Assembly: GCF_020529025.1 (NCBI RefSeq)
Contig: NZ_JACNMM010000017.1
Location: forward strand, 17,899 to 81,898
DNA: 64,000 bases
Source of the DNA: Oceaniglobus trochenteri
Lineage (GTDB): Bacteria; Pseudomonadota; Alphaproteobacteria; Rhodobacterales; Rhodobacteraceae
Direction of reading: 5' to 3'
Position numbers and translations under genes: made by a program. The notes beneath the pieces were generated by a model. That model ran no database searches, was not told the origin of the DNA, and worked only from the letters and a program-made list of their open reading frames with translations. Below are positions 33,876 to 42,195 of the stretch, one piece after another (within the stretch, counting starts at the first letter, position 1; each line of letters starts with the position of its first letter).

Positions 33876-34646
33876 ATGAGTGACATCATCCTGAAAACCG
33901 AAGGTCTGACCAAGCATTACGGCGGCGTGCATGCCCTTGAGGATGCGAATTTCGAGATCCGCAAGGGCGAACACGTCGCTATCATGGGCGACAACGGGGC
34001 GGGGAAATCCACCTTCGTGCGCCAGATCACGGCGGTGGAACAACGCACCCGCGGCAAGGTGATCTTTGACGGGGAGGAGGTTGATTTCTCGGGCCCGCTC
34101 GACGCCCGCGAGGCGGGGATCGAGACGGTGTTCCAGAACCTCGCCCTGGCAGACGATCTTGACGTCCCGTCCAACCTGTTTCTGGGGCGCGAGTTGCGGC
34201 TGTTCAACCTGGGGCCGTTTTCCATCCTGAACAACCGTGCCATGCGCAAGGCCACCGAAGAGGGGCTGAAACGCACGGGCGTGAAAATCCCCAACCTGTC
34301 GAATTCCATCCGCAACATGTCGGGCGGGCAGCGCCAATGCGTCGCCATCGCCCGCACCGCCACCTTCGCCAGCAAGCTGACCATCATGGACGAACCCACG
34401 GCGGCGCTGGGGGTGCAGGAAACCGCGCAGGTGGAAAACATCATCCGCACCCTGAAGGAATCGGGCGAAAGCCTGATCATCGTCAGCCACAACATGCGGC
34501 AGGTCTTCGATCTCGTGGACCGGATCGTGGTGTTCCGACGGGGGCGGATCGTGGCCAACCTGAAACGCGAAGAAACCGATGGACAGGACGTGGTCGCCTA
34601 TATTACCGGAGCCAAGACCGGCGCCGAATATGAAGGCGCTGCATAG
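33876..34646 (+). CDS. Sugar ABC transporter ATP-binding protein, single-domain
   Basis: The 256-residue ATPase has Walker A GDNGAGKST (about 37-45), the signature MSGGQRQC, Walker B LTIMDEPTAAL and the H-loop IIVSHN. Ribose/inositol importers usually have a fused double ATPase of about 500 residues. This one is a single domain, as in the FrcA/XylG-short class, and must dimerise. ATG at 33876 lies 2 nt after the permease stop. Start is supported by MSDIILKTEGLTKHYGG, the normal beginning; the longer frame is antiphase to the permease. Confidence 0.92.
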   Translation: MSDIILKTEGLTKHYGGVHALEDANFEIRKGEHVAIMGDNGAGKSTFVRQITAVEQRTRGKVIFDGEEVDFSGPLDAREAGIETVFQNLALADDLDVPSNLFLGRELRLFNLGPFSILNNRAMRKATEEGLKRTGVKIPNLSNSIRNMSGGQRQCVAIARTATFASKLTIMDEPTAALGVQETAQVENIIRTLKESGESLIIVSHNMRQVFDLVDRIVVFRRGRIVANLKREETDGQDVVAYITGAKTGAEYEGAA

Positions 34647-34659
34647 AAAGGCCGGAACG

Positions 34660-35661
34660 ATGACAGTCAGATTTGCGATACTGGGTGCCGGGCGCATCGG
34701 TCAGGTGCATGCGGGTGCCATCGCCTCGGTTCCCGGTGCCACACTGGTGGCGGTGGCCGACCCGATGGAGGCTGCGGCAAACCACATCCGCGACACATTC
34801 GGCGCCGAGGTGCGCAGCATCGACGCGATCGAAGGCGCAAACGACATCGACGCCGTGGTGATCTGCACCCCCACCGACACCCACGCCGACCTGATCGAAC
34901 GCTTCGTGACGGCGGGCAAGGCGGTGTTCTGTGAAAAGCCGGTCGATCTGTCACTGGCCCGGGTCAAGGCCTGCCTGAAACACGTCGAGGCGGCAAAGGG
35001 CACCCTGATGGTGGGCTTCCAGCGCCGGTTCGATCCGGATTTCAACGCCCTGAAGGCCGAAATCGACCGCGGTCGCATCGGGCCGGTGGAGATGGTGACC
35101 CTCACCAGCCGCGATCCCGGCCCGCCGCCGGTGGATTATATCAAGCGGTCGGGCGGCATTTTCCGCGACATGACGATTCACGATTTCGACGTGGCGCGCT
35201 GGCTTCTGGGTGAAGAGGTAAGCCATGTCATGGCCGCTGCGTCAAACCTGGTGGACCCCGAGATCGGGCAGGCCGGCGATTTCGACAGCGCCAACGTGAT
35301 CCTGACCACCGCGAGCGGGAAGCAATGCACCATCACCAACACCCGCCGCGCCAGTTATGGCTATGACCAGCGGATCGAAGTGCATGGCGCCTCGGGCAGC
35401 GTTTCGGCCGAGAACACCCATACCGCGCGGATCGAGATTGCCGACGCGAACGGCTATCACCGCCCGCCGCTTCTGAACTTCTTCATGTCGCGCTATACCG
35501 CCGCCTATGCCGCCGAAATCGCCGCCTTCGTCGATTGCGTCAGCAACGCCACGACGCCCCCCACAACGGGCCACGACGGAATGATGGCCCTGGCCCTGGC
35601 CGATGCCGCGCTTCTGTCGGTGGCCGAAGGGCGGCGCGTGGCCCTGTCGGAGCTGATCTGA
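34660..35661 (+). CDS. Gfo/Idh/MocA dehydrogenase, probable inositol 2-dehydrogenase
   Basis: The 333-residue NAD(P)-dependent oxidoreductase has an N-terminal Rossmann motif ILGAGRIGQVHAGAI (about 6-20), the catalytic-lysine motif CEKPVDLSL (about 89-97) and GGIFRDMTIHDFDVARWLL (about 161-179). The last supplies the Asp and His that, with Lys, form the catalytic triad of IolG enzymes. It should oxidise C2 of myo-inositol or a related cyclitol to the ketone handled by the IolI-like isomerase; other sugars are possible. ATG at 34660 gives the expected MTVRFAILGAG start. Confidence 0.87.
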   Translation: MTVRFAILGAGRIGQVHAGAIASVPGATLVAVADPMEAAANHIRDTFGAEVRSIDAIEGANDIDAVVICTPTDTHADLIERFVTAGKAVFCEKPVDLSLARVKACLKHVEAAKGTLMVGFQRRFDPDFNALKAEIDRGRIGPVEMVTLTSRDPGPPPVDYIKRSGGIFRDMTIHDFDVARWLLGEEVSHVMAAASNLVDPEIGQAGDFDSANVILTTASGKQCTITNTRRASYGYDQRIEVHGASGSVSAENTHTARIEIADANGYHRPPLLNFFMSRYTAAYAAEIAAFVDCVSNATTPPTTGHDGMMALALADAALLSVAEGRRVALSELI

Positions 35662-35840
35662 TGTTCAACTTCGACCATCCCTTCTATCGCCCGCTCTGGC
35701 GGCGCATCGTCATTGTCGGGGTCTGTTTCGGCTGGGCCCTGTTTGAACTGTGGCAGGGCGCGCCCTTCTGGGCCGTGATCTTTGCCGGTCTTGGGGCGCT
35801 CTGTGCCTATCACTTCTTCCTGGTTCCCCGGAACGACTAG
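35661..35840 (+). CDS. Small two-helix membrane protein in the sugar operon
   Basis: A 59-residue protein begins at ATG 35661, which overlaps the dehydrogenase stop (TGATG). It has a short cytosolic start (MFNFDHPFYRPLWRR), two membrane helices (about 16-32 and 36-53) and a YHFFLVPRND tail. No family is recognised. Coupling to the dehydrogenase and position before the repressor gene suggest it belongs to the operon; the hydrophobic pattern and codon use support it being real. Confidence 0.7.
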   Translation: MFNFDHPFYRPLWRRIVIVGVCFGWALFELWQGAPFWAVIFAGLGALCAYHFFLVPRND

Positions 35841-35843
35841 GCC

Positions 35844-36851
35844 ATGGCGATCACGCTGAAAGATGTGGCCGAACGGGCGGGGGTGTCGCGCTCGGCGGTG
35901 TCGCGCACCTTTACCGAGGGCGCCTCGGTCAGCGAGAAGACACGCCAGAAGGTGAAACAGGCGGCCGAGGAATTGGGATACAGCCCCAATGCCCTTGCCT
36001 CGTCGCTGACCACCGGGCGGACCAAGCTGATCGGACTGGTCAGCAACAACTTCCACAACCCGATCTTCCTTGAGGTGTTCGATCTGTTCACCCGCGGGCT
36101 TCAGGACCGGGGGTTGCGCCCGTTGCTGGTGAACCTCTCGGATGAACGCGACCCCGACGATTCTCTGGTGCTTCTGCGCCAGTATTCCGTTGACGGGGTG
36201 ATCGTGGCCTCATCCACCCTGCCGCCCAGCTTTGCCCGGGCCTTTCGCGATGCCGGGGTGCCGGTGGTGCATTCCTTCGGGCGCCACGCCAGCACGCCCG
36301 AGGTGCACGTGGTGGGCATCGACAACATCGAATGCGGGCGCATGGCCGCGCGCACGCTGGTGGCGCGGGGCCATCGGCGCGTGGCCTTCATGGGCGGACC
36401 GGAAACCGCCACCTCGACCCAGGATCGCCTGCGCGGTTTCGTCGATGAACTGGCCGGTCACCCCGACGTGGCGACGACCATCAGCTTCGCCGCCGACTAT
36501 TCCTTCGATGCCGGGCGGGCGGAAATGACGCGCCTTTTGCGCAATGCCCCGGCCGAGGCCTATTTCTGCGGCGACGACGTGCTGTCGATCGGCGCGCTCA
36601 GCGCGATTCAGTCGGCGGGGCTGGCCTGCCCGGGGGATATCGGGATCATCGGGTTGAACGACATGGAAATGGCGCGCTGGGAAAACATCAACCTGACAAC
36701 CATCCGCCAGCCGATCGAACAGATCATCGCCTCGTCCATCGAACTGGTTGTCGCCATGCTGACCGAGCCCGAGCGTTTCCCCGAAGCGCGGCTTTTTCCC
36801 TGCCACATCATCGAACGGGGCACCCTGCGCCCGATCCGCCAGCCGGCCTAG
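35844..36851 (+). CDS. LacI-family transcriptional repressor of the sugar operon
   Basis: The 335-residue repressor has an N-terminal HTH (TLKDVAERAGVSRSAVSRTF, residues 4-23), a hinge helix (YSPNALASSL, about 50-59) and a periplasmic-binding-type effector domain including GIDNIECGRMAA and GDDVLSIGALSAI. It most likely binds the palindrome at 30858-30875 in the promoter of the operon it ends, giving negative autoregulation relieved by the transported sugar or an intermediate. It overlaps convergently by 4 nt with the lysozyme gene. Start ATG at 35844 is three bases after the previous stop. Confidence 0.92.
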   Translation: MAITLKDVAERAGVSRSAVSRTFTEGASVSEKTRQKVKQAAEELGYSPNALASSLTTGRTKLIGLVSNNFHNPIFLEVFDLFTRGLQDRGLRPLLVNLSDERDPDDSLVLLRQYSVDGVIVASSTLPPSFARAFRDAGVPVVHSFGRHASTPEVHVVGIDNIECGRMAARTLVARGHRRVAFMGGPETATSTQDRLRGFVDELAGHPDVATTISFAADYSFDAGRAEMTRLLRNAPAEAYFCGDDVLSIGALSAIQSAGLACPGDIGIIGLNDMEMARWENINLTTIRQPIEQIIASSIELVVAMLTEPERFPEARLFPCHIIERGTLRPIRQPA

Positions 36852-37636
36852 CGGACCGCGCGCGCGGCCAGCCAGCCCTGCCAGGCGCGGGCGCTGCCGG
36901 CAAAGGCGTTCAGATCGACCTCCCCCTCGATCCCCTGCGCCAGCCCGGTCGAGGTGTATTGCCAGAAGCTCCAGCGCGCGCCGGGATAGACCTTGGAGGG
37001 ATGCCCGGCCACCGAACGCAGCCAGACCTCTTCGCCCAGGGCCGCGATGTCGTTGCGGTCCCAGAAATCCGGGGTCGTATAGATCACGGGCCGTTGGCCG
37101 TAATGGCGGGTGACGATGTCGATGAAGATCCGCGCCTCGCGCCGCACCACCGCCGGATCGGGGCGCAGGCGGCAGGTGGGCGAACGGTGGTTCCATTCCA
37201 GGTCCAGCACCGGGGGCAGGCTGCCGGCCTGGCGCGGGACATTGGCGATGAACCAGCGGGCCTGCACGGCGGCGGGGGTGCAGAAATAGAAGAAATGATA
37301 GGCCCCCGGCACCACACCGGCCTGGCGCGCGCCCTCCCAGTAATCGCGGAACTTCGGGTCGATCACATCGCCGCCCTCGGTCGCCTTCAGCCAGGCGAAG
37401 TTCACACCCCCCTGGCGGGCGCGCGGCCAGTCGATGTTGCCCTGCCAGCGCGAAGCGTCAATGCCGTGAACGGCGTGGGAATTCGGGCTGGGGCCGTCCC
37501 ATGGATGCGGGTCGGCGTCCTGGAATTGCGGGCGGATCGCAGCGGGAAAGCCCGAGCCGGCGGTGGGTGGCGCGCTGCGCGGGCCGCCGCAGGCCAGAAG
37601 GGTGAAACCGAGAACGAGGAACAGGAAAATACGCAT
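36848..37636 (-). CDS. GH25 (lysozyme M1-like) lipoprotein
   Basis: The 262-residue protein begins with a lipoprotein signal (FLFLVLGFTLLACGG, lipobox Leu-Ala-Cys near residue 16). It has the GH25 fold: GIDASRWQGNIDWPRAR, FAWLKATEGGD, GAYHFFYF, PVLDLEWNH (catalytic Asp/Glu region) and SFWQYTSTG. GH25 enzymes cut the MurNAc-GlcNAc bond of peptidoglycan. The lipoprotein signal indicates an envelope location, so it likely remodels the cell's own wall or is a leftover phage-type enzyme. No phage genes are adjacent. ATG at 37636 is chosen to include the signal. Confidence 0.9.
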   Translation of the reverse strand: MRIFLFLVLGFTLLACGGPRSAPPTAGSGFPAAIRPQFQDADPHPWDGPSPNSHAVHGIDASRWQGNIDWPRARQGGVNFAWLKATEGGDVIDPKFRDYWEGARQAGVVPGAYHFFYFCTPAAVQARWFIANVPRQAGSLPPVLDLEWNHRSPTCRLRPDPAVVRREARIFIDIVTRHYGQRPVIYTTPDFWDRNDIAALGEEVWLRSVAGHPSKVYPGARWSFWQYTSTGLAQGIEGEVDLNAFAGSARAWQGWLAARAVR

Positions 37637-37705
37637 GGCCCAGTCATACCGCGCCTGCGCTTCGCAACCTAGCACCGCTTCGCACCGAAGGCGGAGAGCC
37701 GCCGG

Positions 37706-38776
37706 TCAGTGAAAGCGCGCGGGCGATAGGGCAGCGACGGTTTCAGGGGCCAAGCCGGGCTTTGTGCCGTTCACCAGGGCGCCAAGCAGCCCTGCCGCCG
37801 CCGGGGCCGTCTGAAACCCGTAGCCGCCCTGACCGGCCAGCCAGAACAGGCCCGCAACCCCTGGGTCGGCGCCAATCACCAGGGCGCGGTCGGGGGCGAA
37901 GGTGCGCAGCCCGGCCCAGCTGTGTTCGATCCGGGTGACGGGTTCGCTGACCATCTCTTCGTAGCGGTACAGCCCCTCGGCCAGCACCATGTCGTCGGCC
38001 CATGCATCCTGCGGCGGCACCGGGTGCTGTTCCGAGGGCGAGATCAGCCAGCGCCCGGCATCGGGCTTGGCGTACCAGCTTTCCTCGACTCCATCGACGA
38101 AGGGCCAATGGGTCACGTCATGGCCGCCCGGAGCGGCGATCACCGCCATCGACCGGCGATAGGGTTGCAGGCCAAGAGGCGCGGCTCCGGCCATCTGCGC
38201 CACGCCGTCGGCCCATGCTCCCGCGGCGTTGATCAGGATGTCGGCCTGCGCCTCGCCCCCGGGCCAGCGCAGGTGCCATTGCCCCCCGGCACGTACGATC
38301 CGGTCAACCCGCGCGCCGGTGACGATATCGGCCCCGTTCTTCAGGGCCACCTTGCGATAGCCCTGGATCAGAAGGTCGGTGTCCAAGTCAAAGACATCGG
38401 GGCGATACCCGGCATGGGCCACGGTCGCGGGGTTCAGGATCGGGAACATCTGCCGGGCTTCGTCAAGGCCCAGATGCTCCATCCCGAACGAGGCGGTTTC
38501 AGCCTCGAAGGCGGCGCGCTGATCTGCGCGGGCCAGCATCATCACCCCGCGCTGGCGCAGGCATCCGGTATCGCGCAGATGCGCGGCGCTGGCCCGGTTC
38601 AGTGCGCGCACGATGTCGTTGCCGTAGTTTTCCAGGAACATCGCGGCCGACCGCCCCGAGGCGTGATAGGCCAGATGCTCCTCGGCCTCTATCAGCGTGA
38701 CATGGGCGTTCTCTGACAGGACCGCCGCGGCCGAGACCCCGGCGATGCCGCCGCCGATGATGACGATGTCGCTCAT
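37706..38776 (-). CDS. FAD-dependent amino-acid oxidase/dehydrogenase (DadA/DauA-like)
   Basis: The 356-residue flavoprotein has an N-terminal FAD-binding motif IVIIGGGIAGVSAAAVL (4-20). The second conserved stretch ADILINAAGAWADGVAQMAG lies in the middle, and the C-terminal WAGLRTFAPDRALVIGADP with FWLAGQGGYGFQTAPA resembles D-arginine dehydrogenases of the DauA type. It probably oxidises a D- or N-substituted amino acid to a keto acid; the substrate is not deducible. Its start overlaps by 4 nt the stop of the upstream aldo/keto reductase, so the two form an operon. Confidence 0.88.
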   Translation of the reverse strand: MSDIVIIGGGIAGVSAAAVLSENAHVTLIEAEEHLAYHASGRSAAMFLENYGNDIVRALNRASAAHLRDTGCLRQRGVMMLARADQRAAFEAETASFGMEHLGLDEARQMFPILNPATVAHAGYRPDVFDLDTDLLIQGYRKVALKNGADIVTGARVDRIVRAGGQWHLRWPGGEAQADILINAAGAWADGVAQMAGAAPLGLQPYRRSMAVIAAPGGHDVTHWPFVDGVEESWYAKPDAGRWLISPSEQHPVPPQDAWADDMVLAEGLYRYEEMVSEPVTRIEHSWAGLRTFAPDRALVIGADPGVAGLFWLAGQGGYGFQTAPAAAGLLGALVNGTKPGLAPETVAALSPARFH

Positions 38777-39708
38777 GCCTCCTCAAGCCGGTCGGTGGCC
38801 GGAGGCGGGGTGGGCGAAAGCGCCGAGATACGGGCGTAAAGCGCATCGTCCATCTGATATGTCAGCGCGTCGAGCGAGGGTTGCAGCTGTTCCTCGGTGC
38901 GGGCGCTGATGATCGGGGCGGTGACGCCGGGGTGGCGGGCGGCCCAGGCCACGGCCAGTGTCGCGGGATCGACGCCAAGGTCGCGCCCCAGATCGGCAAG
39001 GGCCACCGCCGTTTCGCGCATCCAGCCCTGGCCATAGCGCTTGTTGTACATCTCGACCTCGTCCAGCCGCCCGCCCTGGCCCCTGGCGTATTTGCCGGTC
39101 AGAAGGCCGCCGCCAAGGGGTGAATAGGGCACGGCGGCGATGCCTTCGGCCTGCGCCATGGGCAAGATCTCGACCTCGGCCTGGCGTTTCACCAGGTTGT
39201 ACATCGGCTGGATCATCGCGATCCGCGTGCCCAGCCGCGCCGCCACGGCCTGGGCTTTCATCACCTGCCAGGCCGAGAAGTTGGACACGCCGATATGGGT
39301 GAACTTTCCATCCTGTTGCAGCCCGGCGAGGGTTTCGAAGGTTTCCTCAAGCGGCGTGTCGTCGTCGAACCGGTGCAGGTAGAGGATATCGACACGCTCC
39401 ATCCCCAGCCGCCCAAGCGACTGCGCGAAGGTGTCGGTGATGTTGGCGCGCCCCGATCCGCCCTCGTATCCCGCCTTGGTGGCAATGATCACGCTGTCGC
39501 GTTCGGGCGCGGCGAAGCGGCCCAGCAGGCGTTCGGATTCGCCGCCGTTGTAGGCATAGGCGGTGTCGAAGAAATTGATGCCCGCCGCGCGGCAGGCGTC
39601 ATACATGGCGTGCGACCGGGTTTCATCGGCCTTGCCGCCAAACTGCATGGCGCCAAAACAGAAACGGGACATCGGGGTGCCATCGGGGCTGGTGATCTGC
39701 TGTGTCAT
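38773..39708 (-). CDS. Aldo/keto reductase
   Basis: The 311-residue NADPH-type oxidoreductase shows the AKR barrel landmarks. These are NFFDTAYAYNGGESERLLG (catalytic Asp and Tyr, about 45-63), IIATKAGYEGG (catalytic Lys), VDILYLHRFDDDTPLEE (His), GVSNFSAWQV and PYSPLGGGLLTGKYARG. Closest in pattern to the YajO/PerR-like AKRs active on sugars and aldehydes. It is co-translated with the flavoprotein gene (ATGA overlap). A role in detoxifying or using the aldehyde or keto product is possible but inferred only from the pairing. Confidence 0.9.
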   Translation of the reverse strand: MTQQITSPDGTPMSRFCFGAMQFGGKADETRSHAMYDACRAAGINFFDTAYAYNGGESERLLGRFAAPERDSVIIATKAGYEGGSGRANITDTFAQSLGRLGMERVDILYLHRFDDDTPLEETFETLAGLQQDGKFTHIGVSNFSAWQVMKAQAVAARLGTRIAMIQPMYNLVKRQAEVEILPMAQAEGIAAVPYSPLGGGLLTGKYARGQGGRLDEVEMYNKRYGQGWMRETAVALADLGRDLGVDPATLAVAWAARHPGVTAPIISARTEEQLQPSLDALTYQMDDALYARISALSPTPPPATDRLEEA

Positions 39709-39756
39709 GGCGCGACGGTGCCACGGGGGGCGGGGCCGGGCAAGGGGACAACTGCC

Positions 39757-40074
39757 TCAGGCGTCGCAGGAGAGGATCAGGATCGGGGTCAGGCCCTTTT
39801 CGATCCGCCGCCCGTTGACGAAGGCGGCCATTTCCAGCGTGTCGGTCAGGATATCCGGCGCGCGCCGTTTCAGATCGTCCGTGTTTGTCAGGTGCAACGT
39901 GACCGGCCCTCCGGCGGCGACCGTGCCATCGTCGTCGAGCCATGTCATGCAGTCGATCCAGGCGTCCCGATTGTGACCGTACCAGTCGGGAAACCCGAAG
40001 GCGTCGGCGAAGACCGCATGGAATGATGGCCAATCGGTGATGCCTGTACAGTCTATCGCTACCGCTTTGCCCAT
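39757..40074 (-). CDS. Barstar-family ribonuclease inhibitor, orphan
   Basis: The 105-residue protein matches the barstar fold: DCTGITDWPSFHAVFADAFGFPDWYGHNRDAWIDCMTWL (in parts, residues 8-45) contains the FPDWYGHN-x-DA-x-DC motif that contacts barnase-type RNases. No barnase or other secreted RNase toxin gene is adjacent, so it is an orphan immunity protein or controls a distant or endogenous RNase. ATG at 40074 (MGKAVAID) is preferred to the longer frame. It is 55 nt beyond the stop of the BMP gene and might be read from the same transcript. Confidence 0.85.
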   Translation of the reverse strand: MGKAVAIDCTGITDWPSFHAVFADAFGFPDWYGHNRDAWIDCMTWLDDDGTVAAGGPVTLHLTNTDDLKRRAPDILTDTLEMAAFVNGRRIEKGLTPILILSCDA

Positions 40075-40128
40075 GTCGTGTCCTGACGTGCGCCCCGAGC
40101 GATCAGGGCGCACGCGTGGATTACAAGA

Positions 40129-41205
40129 TCAGTTCGGGATCTCGCCGGTCAGCCCTTCGACGTAGAAGTTCATCCCTGCCAGGGTGCCGTCGTCGGCGGT
40201 TTCGCCCTCGGCCAGCCAGTCACTGCCGTCCTGCTTCTTCAGCGGGCCGGTGAAGGGATGATAGCTGCCGTCGGCGATGGAATCCTTCAGCGCAAGCGCC
40301 TCTTCCTTGACGTCTGCGGGAACGGCGTCGGTGATGTCACCGATACCGACCATGCCGGCGCCGATGCCATCCCAGGTGTTGTCGCTTTCCCAGGTGCCGT
40401 CCAGGACAGCCTGGGTGCGGGCGATGTAATAGGGTGCCCAGTTGTCGATGATCGAGCTGACCCGCGGCTTGGGCGCGTATTCGGCCATGTCCGAGGCCTG
40501 GCCAAAGGTGATCACGTCGCCAGCGGCCTGCGCTGCGGCTTGCGGTGCGGTGGAATCGGTGTGTTGCAGGATCACGTCATTGCCCTGTTCGATCAGCGCC
40601 TTGGCGGCGTCCGCCTCTTTCGCGGGGTCGAACCAGGTATAGGCCCAGATGACGTTGAACTGGACATCGGGGTTGGCCTTCTTGGCGTGGATGAAGGCGC
40701 TGTTGATACCGCGGATCACCTCGGGGATCGGGAAGGACGCGATATAGCCGACCTTGTTGGTCTTGGTCATCTTGCCGGCGATATGCCCCTGGATGGCGCG
40801 GCCTTCGTAAAAGCGGGCCGAATAGACGCCCACGTTGTCGGCGGTCTTGTAGCCGGTGGCGTGCTCGAACTTCACATCGGGGAACTTGGCGGCGACGTTG
40901 ATGGTCGGGTCCATGTAGCCGAAGGAGGTGGAGAAGATCAGCTTGGCGCCCGAGAGGGCCATCTGGGTCATGACACGTTCGGCATCGGCGCCTTCGGGCA
41001 CGTTTTCCTGGAAGACGGTTTCGACCTTGTCGCCGAAGTGTTCGATGAGCTTCAGGCGGGCCTGATCGTGTTCATAGGTCCAGCCGCCATCTCCCACCGG
41101 GCCGACATAGACAAAGCCCACCTTCAGCGGCTTGTCCTGCGCGAAGGCGCCCGTGGCCAGCGCGGCCAATGCGGCCGTTGCGCCCAAAAGTGTTCTGCGT
41201 TTCAT
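40129..41205 (-). CDS. BMP-family ABC transporter substrate-binding protein (nucleoside/purine type)
   Basis: The 358-residue secreted protein has a signal peptide (cleavage near GAFAQ, residue 23) and the BMP/PnrA family pattern. It shows VGFVYVGPVGDGGWTYEHD, IFSTSFGYMDP, GVYSARFYEGRAIQG, GYIASFPIPEVIRG and ILQHTDSTAP. BMP proteins bind nucleosides or nucleobases, and alphaproteobacterial members near xdh genes are purine-related. It is the last gene of an ATPase-permease-permease-binding protein set downstream of xdhAB, so it probably delivers a purine for xanthine dehydrogenase. ATG at 41205 has a GGGGGAACACG ribosome-binding region. Confidence 0.9.
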   Translation of the reverse strand: MKRRTLLGATAALAALATGAFAQDKPLKVGFVYVGPVGDGGWTYEHDQARLKLIEHFGDKVETVFQENVPEGADAERVMTQMALSGAKLIFSTSFGYMDPTINVAAKFPDVKFEHATGYKTADNVGVYSARFYEGRAIQGHIAGKMTKTNKVGYIASFPIPEVIRGINSAFIHAKKANPDVQFNVIWAYTWFDPAKEADAAKALIEQGNDVILQHTDSTAPQAAAQAAGDVITFGQASDMAEYAPKPRVSSIIDNWAPYYIARTQAVLDGTWESDNTWDGIGAGMVGIGDITDAVPADVKEEALALKDSIADGSYHPFTGPLKKQDGSDWLAEGETADDGTLAGMNFYVEGLTGEIPN

Positions 41206-41262
41206 TTCGTGTTCCCCCTGTGAACGCGACCCCCGGTATGGGGGCCAATGGTTAATTTGCCC

Positions 41263-42195
41263 CTAAGACGAGGCATGGAAAATCCGGCCCAGCATCGCGG
41301 GTGCCGACCCCGCCGCGCCCCTCTGGCGGGCGGACATGACGACAAGTACGGCGATCGTTATCAGATAGGGCGACATCGACAAGACCTCGACCGGCACGGG
41401 CAACCCGGCCGCCTGAAGGTTCAGCTGCAATACGGTGATGCCGCCGAAAAGATAGGCGCCCAGCAAAACCCGCCCGGCACGCCAGCTGGCAAAGACGACG
41501 ATCGCCAGCGCGATCCAGCCCGCGCCGGCGGTCATGCCGTCGGTCCACTGCGGTACGCGGATCAGGCTGATATAGGCCCCGCCCAGCCCGGCACAGGCGC
41601 CCCCGAAGGCGATGGCCAGAAGGCGGATGGGCACGACACGATAGCCAAGCGCATGTGCGGCGTCGTGGCTTTCGCCCACCGCCCGCAGGATCAGGCCGCC
41701 ACGGGTGAATTTCAGGAAGGCCCAGACACAGGCCACGAGGGCAAGGGCGAAATAGACCATCCAGTCATGGTTGAACAGGATGCGCCCCAGCACCGGAATA
41801 TCGCTGAGCGGGCCCATGTCGATCCGCGTGGTGGCCGGGGGCTTGATCCCCCGGTAGGCCTGGCCGACCATCGCGGAAACACCCAGCCCGAACAGCGTGA
41901 GCGCAAGGCCCGTCGCCACCTGGTTGCTGAGCAGATACTGCGTGAGCAGCCCGAAGATCAGCGCCATGGCGGCCCCGCCAAGGGCGGCCAGGGCAAAGCC
42001 CAGAACCGGGCTGCCGGATTCCACCGCAACGGCGAAACCGCAGATGGCACCGGTGATCATCATCCCCTCGACCCCGAGGTTCAGCACGCCGGATTTCTCG
42101 ACCACCAGCTCGCCGATGGCGGCCAGGATGATCGGGGTGGCCGCCACCATCAGCGAGGCAATGAGAAGGACGGGATCAATCGCGCCGAGATTCAT
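41263..42195 (-). CDS. Nucleoside-type ABC transporter permease, second subunit (NupC/YufQ-like)
   Basis: The 310-residue membrane protein starts MNLGAIDPVLLIASLMVAATP and has about eight to nine helices. The BPD_transp_2 motifs are AIGELVVEKSGVLNLGVEGMM (in two parts, about 24-44), GLALTLFGLGVSAMVG and AVGESHDAAHALGY, the coupling loop that docks on the ATPase. ATG at 42195 overlaps the preceding permease stop by 4 nt, so the two form a heterodimer made in one translation unit. The longer frame upstream is antiphase to that gene. Confidence 0.92.
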   Translation of the reverse strand: MNLGAIDPVLLIASLMVAATPIILAAIGELVVEKSGVLNLGVEGMMITGAICGFAVAVESGSPVLGFALAALGGAAMALIFGLLTQYLLSNQVATGLALTLFGLGVSAMVGQAYRGIKPPATTRIDMGPLSDIPVLGRILFNHDWMVYFALALVACVWAFLKFTRGGLILRAVGESHDAAHALGYRVVPIRLLAIAFGGACAGLGGAYISLIRVPQWTDGMTAGAGWIALAIVVFASWRAGRVLLGAYLFGGITVLQLNLQAAGLPVPVEVLSMSPYLITIAVLVVMSARQRGAAGSAPAMLGRIFHASS

